Assembly: GCA_944319795.1 (NCBI GenBank)
Contig: CALUFA010000010.1
Span: 1 to 64,000, forward strand
Reading direction: 5' to 3'
Source of the DNA: an uncultured Prevotella sp.
Lineage (GTDB): Bacteria > Bacteroidota > Bacteroidia > Bacteroidales > Bacteroidaceae
DNA length: 64,000 nt
The translations under genes were made by a program, and so were the position numbers. Positions 43,770-51,414 of the stretch are shown piece by piece (position 1 is the first letter of the stretch; each line of letters starts with the position of its first letter). The notes below the pieces were generated by a model. That model worked only from the letters and a program-made list of their open reading frames with translations. It ran no database searches and was not told the origin of the DNA.

Positions 43770-44675
43770 ATGAGTTTCATAAAGAATTTTAACGACCTTA
43801 CAAGCATGCTTGCGCAGACGCACGGACGCAAGCGCGTGGCAGTGGCCAGCCCTGCCGACTCACATACGGAATACGTCGTTGAACGTGCACTGACGGAGGG
43901 AATAGCCGATTTCATCTTGGTGTGCGTGGGCGAATGCAAACCCGAGTTCGCCGCTTTGGCAGAACGTTTCGCCGGCCATGTCGAGGTTGTTATCGAACCG
44001 ACGGTAGACGACGCGGCGCGGCGTGCCGTAGCAATAGTAAGGGAAGGCGGTGCCGACGTGCTGATGAAAGGGTCGATGAATACCGACAACCTGTTGCATG
44101 CAGTGCTCAACAAGGAGCACGGCATACTTGAGCCGGGGCGCGTATTGAGCCATGTCACGGTTACGCAGATACCGGCTTACGGCAAACTACTTGTTTTCTC
44201 TGACGCCGCAGTAGTGCCCCGCCCAACGTTGGAACAGTTCGACGCCATTCTCGGTTACGCCGTCGAGGTAAGCCGCCGCTTGGGAGTAAAGCAACCGGCA
44301 GCCGCATTGGTGAACTTCACCGAAAAGGTAAACGAGAAGTTTCCGCACACATTATATTATGAAGAGCTTAAGCGCCGCGCGGCCGAAGGGCGCTATGGCG
44401 ACATCAGCATAGGCGGGCCGATGGACGTAAAGACCGCCTTAGACAGCGAAAGCGGTAAGATAAAAGGCATCGAGTCGCCAGTAGTCGGCAATGCCGACGT
44501 GCTGATATTCCCTAACATCGAGTCTGGGAACGTGTTCTACAAGACGCTTACGCTGTTCGCAGGAGCCGAAACCGCAGGCATGCTTTGCGGCACGACGGTG
44601 CCCGTAGTGGTGGCTTCGCGCGCCGATTCATGCGAATCCAAGTTCTACAGCTTGGCCATAGCATGCGTAGATTAA
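43770..44675 (+). CDS. ptb: Phosphate butyryltransferase (phosphotransacylase)
   Basis: Converts butyryl-CoA (or a related acyl-CoA) and phosphate into acyl phosphate and CoA. 301 residues of the PTA/PTB fold. Typical blocks are GRKRVAVASPADSHTEYVVE at about residues 24-43, DVLMKGSMNTDNLLHAVLNK (about 95-114) and DGPM-like SIGGPMDVKTALDSESG. C-terminal GAETAGMLCGTTVPVVVASR is conserved. It forms an operon with buk 133 bp downstream. Branched-chain acyl-CoA substrates are also possible for this family. Confidence 0.9.
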   Translation: MSFIKNFNDLTSMLAQTHGRKRVAVASPADSHTEYVVERALTEGIADFILVCVGECKPEFAALAERFAGHVEVVIEPTVDDAARRAVAIVREGGADVLMKGSMNTDNLLHAVLNKEHGILEPGRVLSHVTVTQIPAYGKLLVFSDAAVVPRPTLEQFDAILGYAVEVSRRLGVKQPAAALVNFTEKVNEKFPHTLYYEELKRRAAEGRYGDISIGGPMDVKTALDSESGKIKGIESPVVGNADVLIFPNIESGNVFYKTLTLFAGAETAGMLCGTTVPVVVASRADSCESKFYSLAIACVD

Positions 44676-44808
44676 GCAATGCGCAATTCACAATGTATAA
44701 ACCACAATCAGGCACACGGCTGGCTTTGAATCAGCTCACGGCCTTATCGTGGGTTGTCACACACTTGGCATTATGAATTAAGAACAAAAAATACGAACTG
44801 AAAAAGAC
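44676..44808. other. ptb-buk spacer with a weak word-repeat pair
   Basis: CAATGCGCAATTCACAATG (44678-44696) and GGCATTATGAATTAAG (44768-44783) are remnants of a CATAATG-type hairpin, too degenerate for a stable stem. No promoter or terminator is visible, so buk is probably co-transcribed with ptb. Confidence 0.4.
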
Positions 44809-45867
44809 ATGCGAATATTTGTAATAAACCCCGGTTCAACATCGACGAAAATCGCCGTTTACGAAGACGAGAAACCAGTTTGGATGACAGGAGCGCACCA
44901 TCCCGTGGGCGAACTCGCCCAATTCCACCATATCAGCGAACAATATGAATACCGCAAGGACTTCATCCTTAAGCGCCTTGACGAAGCCGGAATAACACGC
45001 GAATTTGATGCCGTGATTGGCCGCGGCGGCCTGCTTCATCCGCTCGCAGGCGGCGTTTACGCCGTGAACGAGAAGATGAAGAACGACCTGATACATGCCG
45101 AACGCGAGCACGCCTGCAACCTCGGAGCGCTCATCGCAGCCGAGATCGCCGACGAATGCGGCTGTCCCGCCTACATAGCCGACCCCGTCGTCGTAGACGA
45201 GATGATACCCGAAGCGCGCTACACAGGCTTTCCGGGCATTGACAGGAAATCGATATTCCACGCCCTGAACCAAAAAGCCGTGGCGCGGAAATATGCCGCA
45301 TCGGTGGGCAGGAAGTACGAGGAGATGCGCCTCATCGTAGCCCACATAGGCGGAGGCATATCCGTCGGCGCACATGAATACGGCAGGGTTATCGACGTAA
45401 ACAACGCCCTCGACGGCGAAGGGCCGTTCTCTCCCGAACGCGCCGGCACCGTTCCGTCAGGCCAGTTAGTGGACATCTGCTTCAGCGGAAAGTACACCCA
45501 GAAGCAAATCAAGCAGATGATAAGCGGCAAGGGCGGACTGGCCGCACTGTTAGGGGAGACCGACATGATAACTATCGACCGCCAGGCCGAGGACGGCGAA
45601 CAGCCTTACAAGGAGGTGCTCGGCGCCATGCTCTACACCATAGCCAAGCAGATAGGCGCAATGTACGTGGCCATGAACGGCAAGGTAGACGCTATCCTGC
45701 TGACGGGAGGCATCGCCCACAGCGACTATTGCATGAACATACTGCGCCAAAGGATTGACTACCTCGCTCCGATAGCAATATCTCCGGGCGAAAACGAGAT
45801 GGGGTCGTTGGCTTACAACGCCCTTGGCGTGCTTCGCGGCGAGCTTCCCTTGATGGAATACGAATAA
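44809..45867 (+). CDS. buk: Butyrate kinase
   Basis: Forms ATP and butyrate (or an isobutyrate/isovalerate-type acid) from acyl phosphate and ADP. ASKHA acetokinase fold, 352 residues. The N-terminal phosphate loop is RIFVINPGSTSTKIAVYEDE. Further motifs are DAVIGRGGLLHPLAGGVYAV, RLIVAHIGGGISVGAHEYGR (about residues 170-190) and AILLTGGIAHSDYC. It follows ptb. Together they recover one ATP per acid, the terminal step after an acyl-CoA dehydrogenase. The stop is followed at once by a word-repeat hairpin ending in a T-run. Confidence 0.92.
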   Translation: MRIFVINPGSTSTKIAVYEDEKPVWMTGAHHPVGELAQFHHISEQYEYRKDFILKRLDEAGITREFDAVIGRGGLLHPLAGGVYAVNEKMKNDLIHAEREHACNLGALIAAEIADECGCPAYIADPVVVDEMIPEARYTGFPGIDRKSIFHALNQKAVARKYAASVGRKYEEMRLIVAHIGGGISVGAHEYGRVIDVNNALDGEGPFSPERAGTVPSGQLVDICFSGKYTQKQIKQMISGKGGLAALLGETDMITIDRQAEDGEQPYKEVLGAMLYTIAKQIGAMYVAMNGKVDAILLTGGIAHSDYCMNILRQRIDYLAPIAISPGENEMGSLAYNALGVLRGELPLMEYE

Positions 45868-45967
45868 GCGAAGAGTTAAGAGTTAAGAATTAAGAAATCC
45901 TTTTTTTACGCCTTATCCACATAAGCATGTTTTCTTAATTCTTAACTCTTAATTCTTAATTTTTTCA
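45868..45967. repeat. Tandem-word hairpin after buk (period 7, GTTAAGA)
   Basis: The left arm (45868-45898) is AGAGTTAAGAGTTAAGAATT. The right arm (45931-45965) is TTCTTAATTCTTAACTCTTA and ends in TTTTTTC. The stem is about 30 bp around a ~32-nt loop, well suited to terminating the ptb-buk message. Confidence 0.82.
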
Positions 45968-46047
45968 CCTTATTGTTTCTTTTTCGCAGCGCCAGCGTAA
46001 AACAGGTAAGTTATCTTTGCCGTAAATAAACATTAACTTATTTACGT

Positions 46048-47502
46048 ATGAAGGTAAGAATATTGTTGGCATTGTTGTTGGGCGTGGCTTTCATGGGCGG
46101 AGGAGTAGCCCGTCAGACGATCTTCAACGTTTCAGGAAGAGTGGTTGACACGAAAGGCGACGGCATCGCAGGAGTCGTATTAAACAACGGAACGAGTTTT
46201 ACCACCACCGACAAGAACGGCCGTTGGTCTCTGCTGACGGACACGCTTACCGAAAAATACATATCAATATCAACGCCGGCCGGCTACCGTCTGCCTGAAA
46301 GCGACGGCATCGCAGCCGGCTTTTTCGTTCCGGTAAGCAAGGCCATAACCTCGGGAGGACACGACTTCGTATTGGAGGAACGCACCAAAACGGTTGAAAA
46401 ATTTTATTACATCGCCATATCAGACCCACAAGTGCGCACCCAAGACGACATGCGCCGCTGGCGGAACGAGACCGTGGCGGACATCCGGCATACGGTAGAC
46501 TCGCTCGGAAGGAGCCGCGAAGTGGTAGGCGTGGCGTTAGGCGACCTTGTATTCGACAACATGGCGCTTTACCATGATTATGCCGAATCAGTGGAAAACA
46601 CAGGCATGACGATGTTCCAGTGCATCGGCAACCACGACTTCGACCAGCGTTGGCAGGACTTGCATAACATGCGGCTCGGCACGCCCGTGTACGGCGAAAT
46701 GGAGTATAACAAAAGGTTCGGCCCGACGGATTACTCGTTCAACATAGGCAAAGCCCACGTCGTTACGATGAAAAACATCAACTACGTAGGCAACGGCCGG
46801 TATATCGAGAGCATGACCGACGCACAGATTGCATGGCTTGAAAAAGACCTGGGCTACGTGCCCAAAGGCTCGCTCGTGATACTGAACATGCACGCCGCGG
46901 CATGGAACGCCGTAAGCGGCAGCGACAACATGCGCAACGCCGGGCGGCTGGCCGAGGCGCTGAAAGGCTACCGCGTACACGTATTCTGCGGCCACACGCA
47001 CTTCTTCCAAAACATCGAAGTAAACGAAAACCTCTACCAACACAACATCGGCGCAGCCTGCGGAGCGTGGTGGTCGGGATGGACAAACCTATGCGGAGCG
47101 CCCAACGGCTACATGATAGTAGACGTTGACGGCGACGAGCTGCGCTGGCACTACAAGGCTACGGGGCATCCGCTTACCTACCAGGCAACCGTTTACGGCC
47201 CCGGCGAGTTTGCTTCGCAGCGTGACTACGTCGTCGCGAACGTATGGGATTACGATCCGAAGTGCAAGGTGGAATGGCTGCAAGACGGGCGCCCGATGGG
47301 CGAAACGGAGCAGTTTACCGACGTAGACGAAGGCTACAACCCGCATTGCGGCGAAGGCAAGACCTACGCAAAGACCGCCCACCTGTTCCGTTGCCGGCCG
47401 CAAGGGAAATACAAGGAAATACAGATAGTGTTCACCAACCGCTTCGGCGAGCGTTTTACGGCAACGCCTAAGCGTGGGACAAAAGCGACTACACACCGCT
47501 GA
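46048..47502 (+). CDS. Exported calcineurin-like metallophosphoesterase
   Basis: A 484-residue secreted protein. Signal peptide about residues 1-22 (MKVRILLALLLGVAFMGGGV). A carboxypeptidase-regulatory-like beta domain (FNVSGRVVDTKGDGIAGVVL) follows, then the dinuclear metal phosphoesterase core: YIAISDPQVRTQDD, GVALGDLVFDN, CIGNHDFDQRWQ, ILNMHAAAW and VFCGHTHFFQN. The first motif reads D-x-Q where the family usually has D-x-H, which may alter metal binding. A C-terminal beta domain ends the protein. Substrate unknown; neighbours give no hint. A TATCTTTG box lies at 46012-46019. The stop is followed by the repeat element at 47503 with no gap. Confidence 0.85.
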   Translation: MKVRILLALLLGVAFMGGGVARQTIFNVSGRVVDTKGDGIAGVVLNNGTSFTTTDKNGRWSLLTDTLTEKYISISTPAGYRLPESDGIAAGFFVPVSKAITSGGHDFVLEERTKTVEKFYYIAISDPQVRTQDDMRRWRNETVADIRHTVDSLGRSREVVGVALGDLVFDNMALYHDYAESVENTGMTMFQCIGNHDFDQRWQDLHNMRLGTPVYGEMEYNKRFGPTDYSFNIGKAHVVTMKNINYVGNGRYIESMTDAQIAWLEKDLGYVPKGSLVILNMHAAAWNAVSGSDNMRNAGRLAEALKGYRVHVFCGHTHFFQNIEVNENLYQHNIGAACGAWWSGWTNLCGAPNGYMIVDVDGDELRWHYKATGHPLTYQATVYGPGEFASQRDYVVANVWDYDPKCKVEWLQDGRPMGETEQFTDVDEGYNPHCGEGKTYAKTAHLFRCRPQGKYKEIQIVFTNRFGERFTATPKRGTKATTHR

Positions 47503-47703
47503 TTACCCAAATCGGTCATTAGACTTTGGTCTGCTTATGCGTTAATGTCGGGCAAATAGCTTTCCGTTTCGTCGACGGCGTAGCGAGCTACGCCGAGATG
47601 GGACGGGGAGCAAGATGCCGATAGGAACGCATAAGCAGGCCGAAGAGTTATGTGAAACAAGCATTCCTTCAGGTATTACGTTCTAATGACCGATTTAGGA
47701 TTA
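47503..47703. repeat. ~200-bp inverted-repeat (MITE-like) element, copy C (opposite orientation)
   Basis: Begins directly after the stop codon of the phosphoesterase gene with TTACCCAAATCGGTCATTAG and ends CTAATGACCGATTTAGGATT. It aligns along its full length with the reverse complement of copy B (8831-9030), including CTGCTTATGCG, GGCGTAGCGAGCTACGCC and CGCATAAGCAGGC. Confidence 0.85.
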
Positions 47704-47772
47704 GCCGTGCCTTACCCGTCAAGCAACGTCGGAACGACCTATTGGGGTTTAATTGAAAAACGCCTAAATTCC

Positions 47773-47853
47773 CAAAGGTAACCTTTTGCGTCGTAAAAGG
47801 TTACCTTTTACACGCCAAAAGGCAGCCTTTTGCGCCGCAAAAGACCGCCTTTT
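47773..47853. repeat. 81-bp four-palindrome array, copy g
   Basis: Units start at 47773, 47795, 47817 and 47839: CAAAGGTAACCTTTT, AAAAGGTTACCTTTT, AAAAGGCAGCCTTTT, AAAAGACCGCCTTTT. The best-preserved array in the window. It lies 41 bp past the stop of the cupin gene and 70 bp beyond repeat copy C. Confidence 0.9.
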
Positions 47854-47894
47854 GGAATTTGGATTAAAACTATTGTCTAACACGTCTGCTGCAA

Positions 47895-48362
47895 TCACTC
47901 AAACGAAACCTTCTCGTCGAGTATTACGCCGTCGCCTGCCGGCGTGTCGTTTTCACCGAAACTGTCGGCCATGTACTGGATGCACATCACCACCATGTCG
48001 GTGTCGCCCGTGTTGCGCAGCGCGCGCTTACCGGCCGGAGCCACACGGACGAGGCTGCCTTCGGATACGGCGAACACCTTGTCGTCAACCTTGAACTCGC
48101 CCTCGCCCTTGACAATCATATAAAGTTCCTCATGCTTCTTATGGGCATGCACGAACGGACTTGCCTGTCCGGGCACCATCGCCTGCAGCGACATTTCCAT
48201 GCCGGTAGACTTGAGCGCAGCACCCGTGAACACCTTGCCCGTCACCGTAACGCCCGGCCCCATAGGCAATTCAAAACCATTCAATCCGTCAAACTGTCCG
48301 GCTGACACGGCTGTAAAGTTTGCCCCTTCTCCTAAAACCTTAAGTTCTTTCATGTTTATCAA
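47895..48362 (-). CDS. Cupin-fold protein
   Basis: A 155-residue single-domain cupin. Motif 1 is PFVHAHKKHEELYMIVKGEG (about residues 70-90) with His, His and Glu metal ligands, and motif 2 contains GSLVRVAPAGKRALRNTGDT. Enzymatic role not defined; such proteins are often small isomerases, dioxygenases or binding proteins. It is divergent from the HxlR regulator gene 230 bp away, and pairs of this kind are often regulator and target. A TATCTTTG box on the minus strand (48390-48397) fits its promoter. Confidence 0.85.
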   Translation of the reverse strand: MINMKELKVLGEGANFTAVSAGQFDGLNGFELPMGPGVTVTGKVFTGAALKSTGMEMSLQAMVPGQASPFVHAHKKHEELYMIVKGEGEFKVDDKVFAVSEGSLVRVAPAGKRALRNTGDTDMVVMCIQYMADSFGENDTPAGDGVILDEKVSFE

Positions 48363-48514
48363 CTTTATTTACGTTGTTGTTTACGGCTGCAAAGATAGCG
48401 CATAAACGGCATGCACACAAGAGGTTAATCTGACGAAACAAGGTTACGCCGAAGTTACTTTTACTGGACGGCAGCAATTTACAAAAATGATTTTTACAAA
48501 GTTTAACCCACAAT

Positions 48515-48553
48515 GGTTTACAATATCAACCATATTAGTTACTTTTGTAAACC
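48515..48553 (+). promoter_or_regulatory. HxlR-gene promoter with flanking 8-bp inverted repeat
   Basis: TACTTTTG at 48540-48547 matches the -7 consensus. GGTTTACA (48515-48522) and TGTAAACC (48546-48553) form a perfect 8-bp inverted repeat that spans the promoter region, a candidate operator for the regulator itself. Confidence 0.5.
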
Positions 48554-48591
48554 TAACACGGAAAGAACCCAACCATAAACATCCATTGGAA

Positions 48592-48966
48592 ATGATAAAC
48601 AAGAATGTTGATTACGCATTGTTCCCTCAATGCCCGATAAGGAACGTGCTGTCGAGAATAGGCGACAAATGGTCGATGCTGGTGCTTTTCACGCTTGAAA
48701 AATACGGCGTGCTCCGTTTCAACGAACTAAAACTGTACATTCCCGACATATCAAAGAAAATGCTGTCGACGGCGCTGAAAGTGCTCGAGGCCGACGGATT
48801 AGTGGCGCGCAAAATGTATGCCGAGATTCCTCCGCGCGTGGAATACCGGCTGACCGAACGCGGACTTACGCTGATTCCGCTGATAAACAAACTGATAGAC
48901 TGGGCCGCCGCCAACATGGAAGACATCATGGCGGACAGAAACAAATATTTAATGCATAATTCATAA
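48592..48966 (+). CDS. HxlR-family winged-helix regulator
   Basis: A 124-residue DNA-binding protein (PF01638). Starting at MINKNVDYALFPQCPIRNVL, it has the HxlR core RIGDKWSMLVLFTLEKYGVL, RFNELKLYIPDISKKMLSTA and YRLTERGLTLIPLI. A Cys near the N-terminus (ALFPQCPIR) is typical; some members sense electrophiles or redox state through it. The frame is open upstream to 48487 but would cross the promoter; 48592 is the normal family start. The last residues LMHNS and the stop come from the CATAATG hairpin that follows. It probably controls the divergent cupin gene. Confidence 0.85.
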   Translation: MINKNVDYALFPQCPIRNVLSRIGDKWSMLVLFTLEKYGVLRFNELKLYIPDISKKMLSTALKVLEADGLVARKMYAEIPPRVEYRLTERGLTLIPLINKLIDWAAANMEDIMADRNKYLMHNS

Positions 48967-49077
48967 TGCACAATGCATAATCAGGCTGCGCGTTGTTTTG
49001 CCCTTATCCGCAGGCCTAATTATGCATTGTGCATTATGAATTATGTATTAAAAAATTATGAATTATGCATTAAGCGT
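48949..49077. repeat. Tandem-word hairpin between HxlR and nadB (period 7, CATAATG/CATAATT)
   Basis: The left arm (48949-48983) is CATAATTCATAATGCACAAT followed by GCATAATC. The right arm (49018-49076) contains TAATTATGCATTGTGCATTA and a second ATTATGAATTATGCATTAA. Same word as at the dnaG hairpin. It lies between convergent genes, and nadB starts its stop just after the right arm. Confidence 0.85.
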
Positions 49078-50666
49078 TAAGCCTTGTCGTAGGCGTGGAG
49101 CGGATAGTCGATCGTGAAATGCAATCCGCGGCACTCCTTGCGCTCTATGGCCTGGCGTGTGATAAGATAACCTACGTTGATCATGTTGCGCAACTCGCAG
49201 ATGTCGCGGCTCGCCTTCACGCGCTTGAAGAGGGCTTCCGTTTCCTCGTAAAGCAGGTCGAGGCGCGTCCAGGCGCGCTTAAGGCGGAGGTCGCTGCGCA
49301 CTATGCCTACGTAATTACTCATCGTCTGGCACACCTCCCTTACGCTTTGCGTGATGAGAACTTTCTCCTCGTTGGTCATCGTACCCTCGTCGTTCCACTC
49401 CGGCACACGGTCGTTGAACGAGTATCCGTCAACGTTGGCAAGACTGTGCTTGGCCGCAGCGTCGGCATATACGACGGCTTCGATGAGCGAATTGCTGGCC
49501 AGGCGGTTGCCGCCGTGCAGCCCCGTGCACGAGCATTCGCCTATGGCGTAAAGGCGGTGGATGCTCGACTCGCCGTTAAGGTCGACCTTGATGCCGCCGC
49601 ACATGTAGTGGGCCGCAGGGCGCACGGGTATGTAATCTTTAGTGATGTCGATGCCCAAAGACATGCACTTGTTGTAGATGTTCGGGAAGTGGTGCTTCGT
49701 TTCCTCGGCGTCCTTGTGCGTAACGTCGAGGCAAACATGGTCGAGTCCGTGTATCTTCATCTCCTTGTCTATCGCGCGGGCCACTATGTCGCGCGGCGCG
49801 AGCGACAGGCGCTTGTCGTATTTCTCCATGAACGACTCGCCGGTAGGCAGCCTCAGAATGCCTCCGTAGCCGCGCATGGCCTCGGTGATGAGGTAGGCCG
49901 GATGCGTCTCGTGCGGATTGTAGAGGGCCGTCGGGTGGAACTGCACGAACTCCATGTCCTTAACTGTGCCCTTCGCGCGGTAGACCATGGCCTCTCCGTC
50001 GCCGGTGGATATTACGGGGTTGGTGGTCGACTGGTAGACGGCTCCGCATCCGCCGGTGCACATCAGCGTAACTTTGCTCAGGTAGGTGTCCACCTTCTGC
50101 GTGTCGGGATTCAGCACGTAGGCGCCGTAACACTCTATGTCGGGCGTGCGGCGCGTCACCTCTATGCCGAGATGATGCTGCGTGATGATCTCCACGGCGA
50201 AATGGTTCTCCTTTATTTCTATGTCGGGATTGCTGCGCACGGCGGCCATCAGGCCGCGCTGTATCTCGGCTCCGGTGTCGTCGGCGTGGTGGAGTATGCG
50301 GAACTCAGAGTGTCCGCCCTCGCGGTGCAGGTCATAGTTGCCGTCGGCGTTCTTGTCAAACTGCACACCCCATTGCACCAACTCTTTTATCTGCGCAGGA
50401 GCGTTGCGCACCACTTGCTCTACCGCCCGGCGGTCGCTGATGTAGTCGCCGGCTATCATTGTGTCCTCGATGTGTTTTTCAAAATTGTCCACCTGAAGAT
50501 TCGTCACCGACGCTACGCCCCCTTGGGCGAATGCCGTGTTCGCCTCGTCGAGCGTCGTTTTACAAATAATACAAATCTTTCCTTTGTGCGCTCTTGCTAT
50601 CTTAAGGGCGTAACTCATACCGGCGACACCTGCGCCGATAATCAAAAAGTCGTACTTGAATACCAT
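49077..50666 (-). CDS. nadB: L-aspartate oxidase
   Basis: FAD flavoprotein that oxidises L-aspartate to iminoaspartate, the first step of NAD synthesis from aspartate. Residues 5-30 hold the dinucleotide-binding motif FLIIGAGVAGMSYALKIARA. Further blocks are TAFAQGGVASVTN, REGGHSEFRILHHADDTGAE and PAAHYMCGGIKVDLNGESSI with the active-site His and Arg region, plus GECSCTGLHGGNRLASNSLI. The 529-residue length is normal. NadA and NadC are not in the window. Its upstream 180 bp contains short CTTGCTTG-type words, and a TACTTTTG-like box lies at 50845-50852 on the minus strand. Confidence 0.93.
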   Translation of the reverse strand: MVFKYDFLIIGAGVAGMSYALKIARAHKGKICIICKTTLDEANTAFAQGGVASVTNLQVDNFEKHIEDTMIAGDYISDRRAVEQVVRNAPAQIKELVQWGVQFDKNADGNYDLHREGGHSEFRILHHADDTGAEIQRGLMAAVRSNPDIEIKENHFAVEIITQHHLGIEVTRRTPDIECYGAYVLNPDTQKVDTYLSKVTLMCTGGCGAVYQSTTNPVISTGDGEAMVYRAKGTVKDMEFVQFHPTALYNPHETHPAYLITEAMRGYGGILRLPTGESFMEKYDKRLSLAPRDIVARAIDKEMKIHGLDHVCLDVTHKDAEETKHHFPNIYNKCMSLGIDITKDYIPVRPAAHYMCGGIKVDLNGESSIHRLYAIGECSCTGLHGGNRLASNSLIEAVVYADAAAKHSLANVDGYSFNDRVPEWNDEGTMTNEEKVLITQSVREVCQTMSNYVGIVRSDLRLKRAWTRLDLLYEETEALFKRVKASRDICELRNMINVGYLITRQAIERKECRGLHFTIDYPLHAYDKA

Positions 50667-50967
50667 AATGGAATTTTATTTAAGCCGCAAGTTCCTTTCA
50701 GTCGGCAAGTCATTCCGTGGTAAGCGGCTGACGACCAACAGGCAAGCCGGTATGCCCCGTCAGCTTGTAACAGCCTGTCCGCCTGCTTGCTGCTTGTCTG
50801 CTTGTTACTTGCTTGCTACAAACTTGTATGCTATGATTTTGTTGCAAAAGTAATAAGAATTTCTGATAATTGTCACGCCTAATGGTGTTTTTACATATTA
50901 AACCGCTTCTTTAAGCGCCTTTAATGCGCTTTTTACTGATAAAATGACTAATTTTGCATGTTGTAAC
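50667..50967. other. Divergent gap between nadB and the PH-domain gene
   Basis: Holds a degenerate word-repeat stretch (CCTGCTTG, CTGCTTGT and similar, 50775-50828) with a weaker complementary part (GGCAAGCC region, 50738-50755), the nadB -7 box at 50845-50852 and the TAATTTTG box at 50949-50956. No array of the 81-bp type here. Confidence 0.4.
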
Positions 50968-51414
50968 ATGAACCGGACTTTCCATTATAGGGCATCGTTG
51001 TTGAATTATGCAGCCGTTGTTTTGGCGGCCGCTGCCGCATTGTGCGTTTTCTGGTACAGGTCGGCGGCCAACGCAATAGTTGGCATGGTTTTGATGATAG
51101 CCGTCGTACTAATGGTTGAAAGGATTATCCACACCGCATACGTGTTCACCGACGACGGCCTGCTCGTAATCGGCAAAGGGCGCTTCTCGCGGCATCTCAC
51201 CATACGGATAAGCGACATCTTGTCGGCCGAAGTCATACGCCGCGGCCTGCTGCCCGTCCGTTACGTACTTATAAGATACGGCGCAGGGCACGAGGTAGCA
51301 GTACAACCGGTAAACGAAACGGCGTTCATCAACGAGATAAAACGCAGGCAGACGCCCGGCGGAAAGCCAAATGACGAAAGGGGGAAAAGTGAGAATCAAG
51401 AAATATACGACTAA
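50968..51414 (+). CDS. Membrane protein with bacterial PH-like domain
   Basis: A 148-residue protein. Two hydrophobic segments (about residues 10-28 and 34-52) are followed by a PH-like beta domain (VFTDDGLLVIGKGRFSRHLT, then RISDILSAEVIRRGLLPVRY). This is the YdbT/YcxB style of bacterial PH domain. The frame opens at 50944, but a TAATTTTG box at 50949-50956 lies inside that stretch, so the start at MNRTFHYR (50968) is preferred. The message would then have a very short leader. Role unknown. Its 3' end overlaps the following peptidase gene. Confidence 0.65.
   Translation: MNRTFHYRASLLNYAAVVLAAAAALCVFWYRSAANAIVGMVLMIAVVLMVERIIHTAYVFTDDGLLVIGKGRFSRHLTIRISDILSAEVIRRGLLPVRYVLIRYGAGHEVAVQPVNETAFINEIKRRQTPGGKPNDERGKSENQEIYD

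Noticed and set aside
49095-50723. 542-codon open frame opposite nadB
   Set aside because: It is the antisense shadow of a well-conserved flavoprotein gene and shows no motif of its own. Similar long antisense frames at ppk, pepD, sprA and dnaG were dropped for the same reason.
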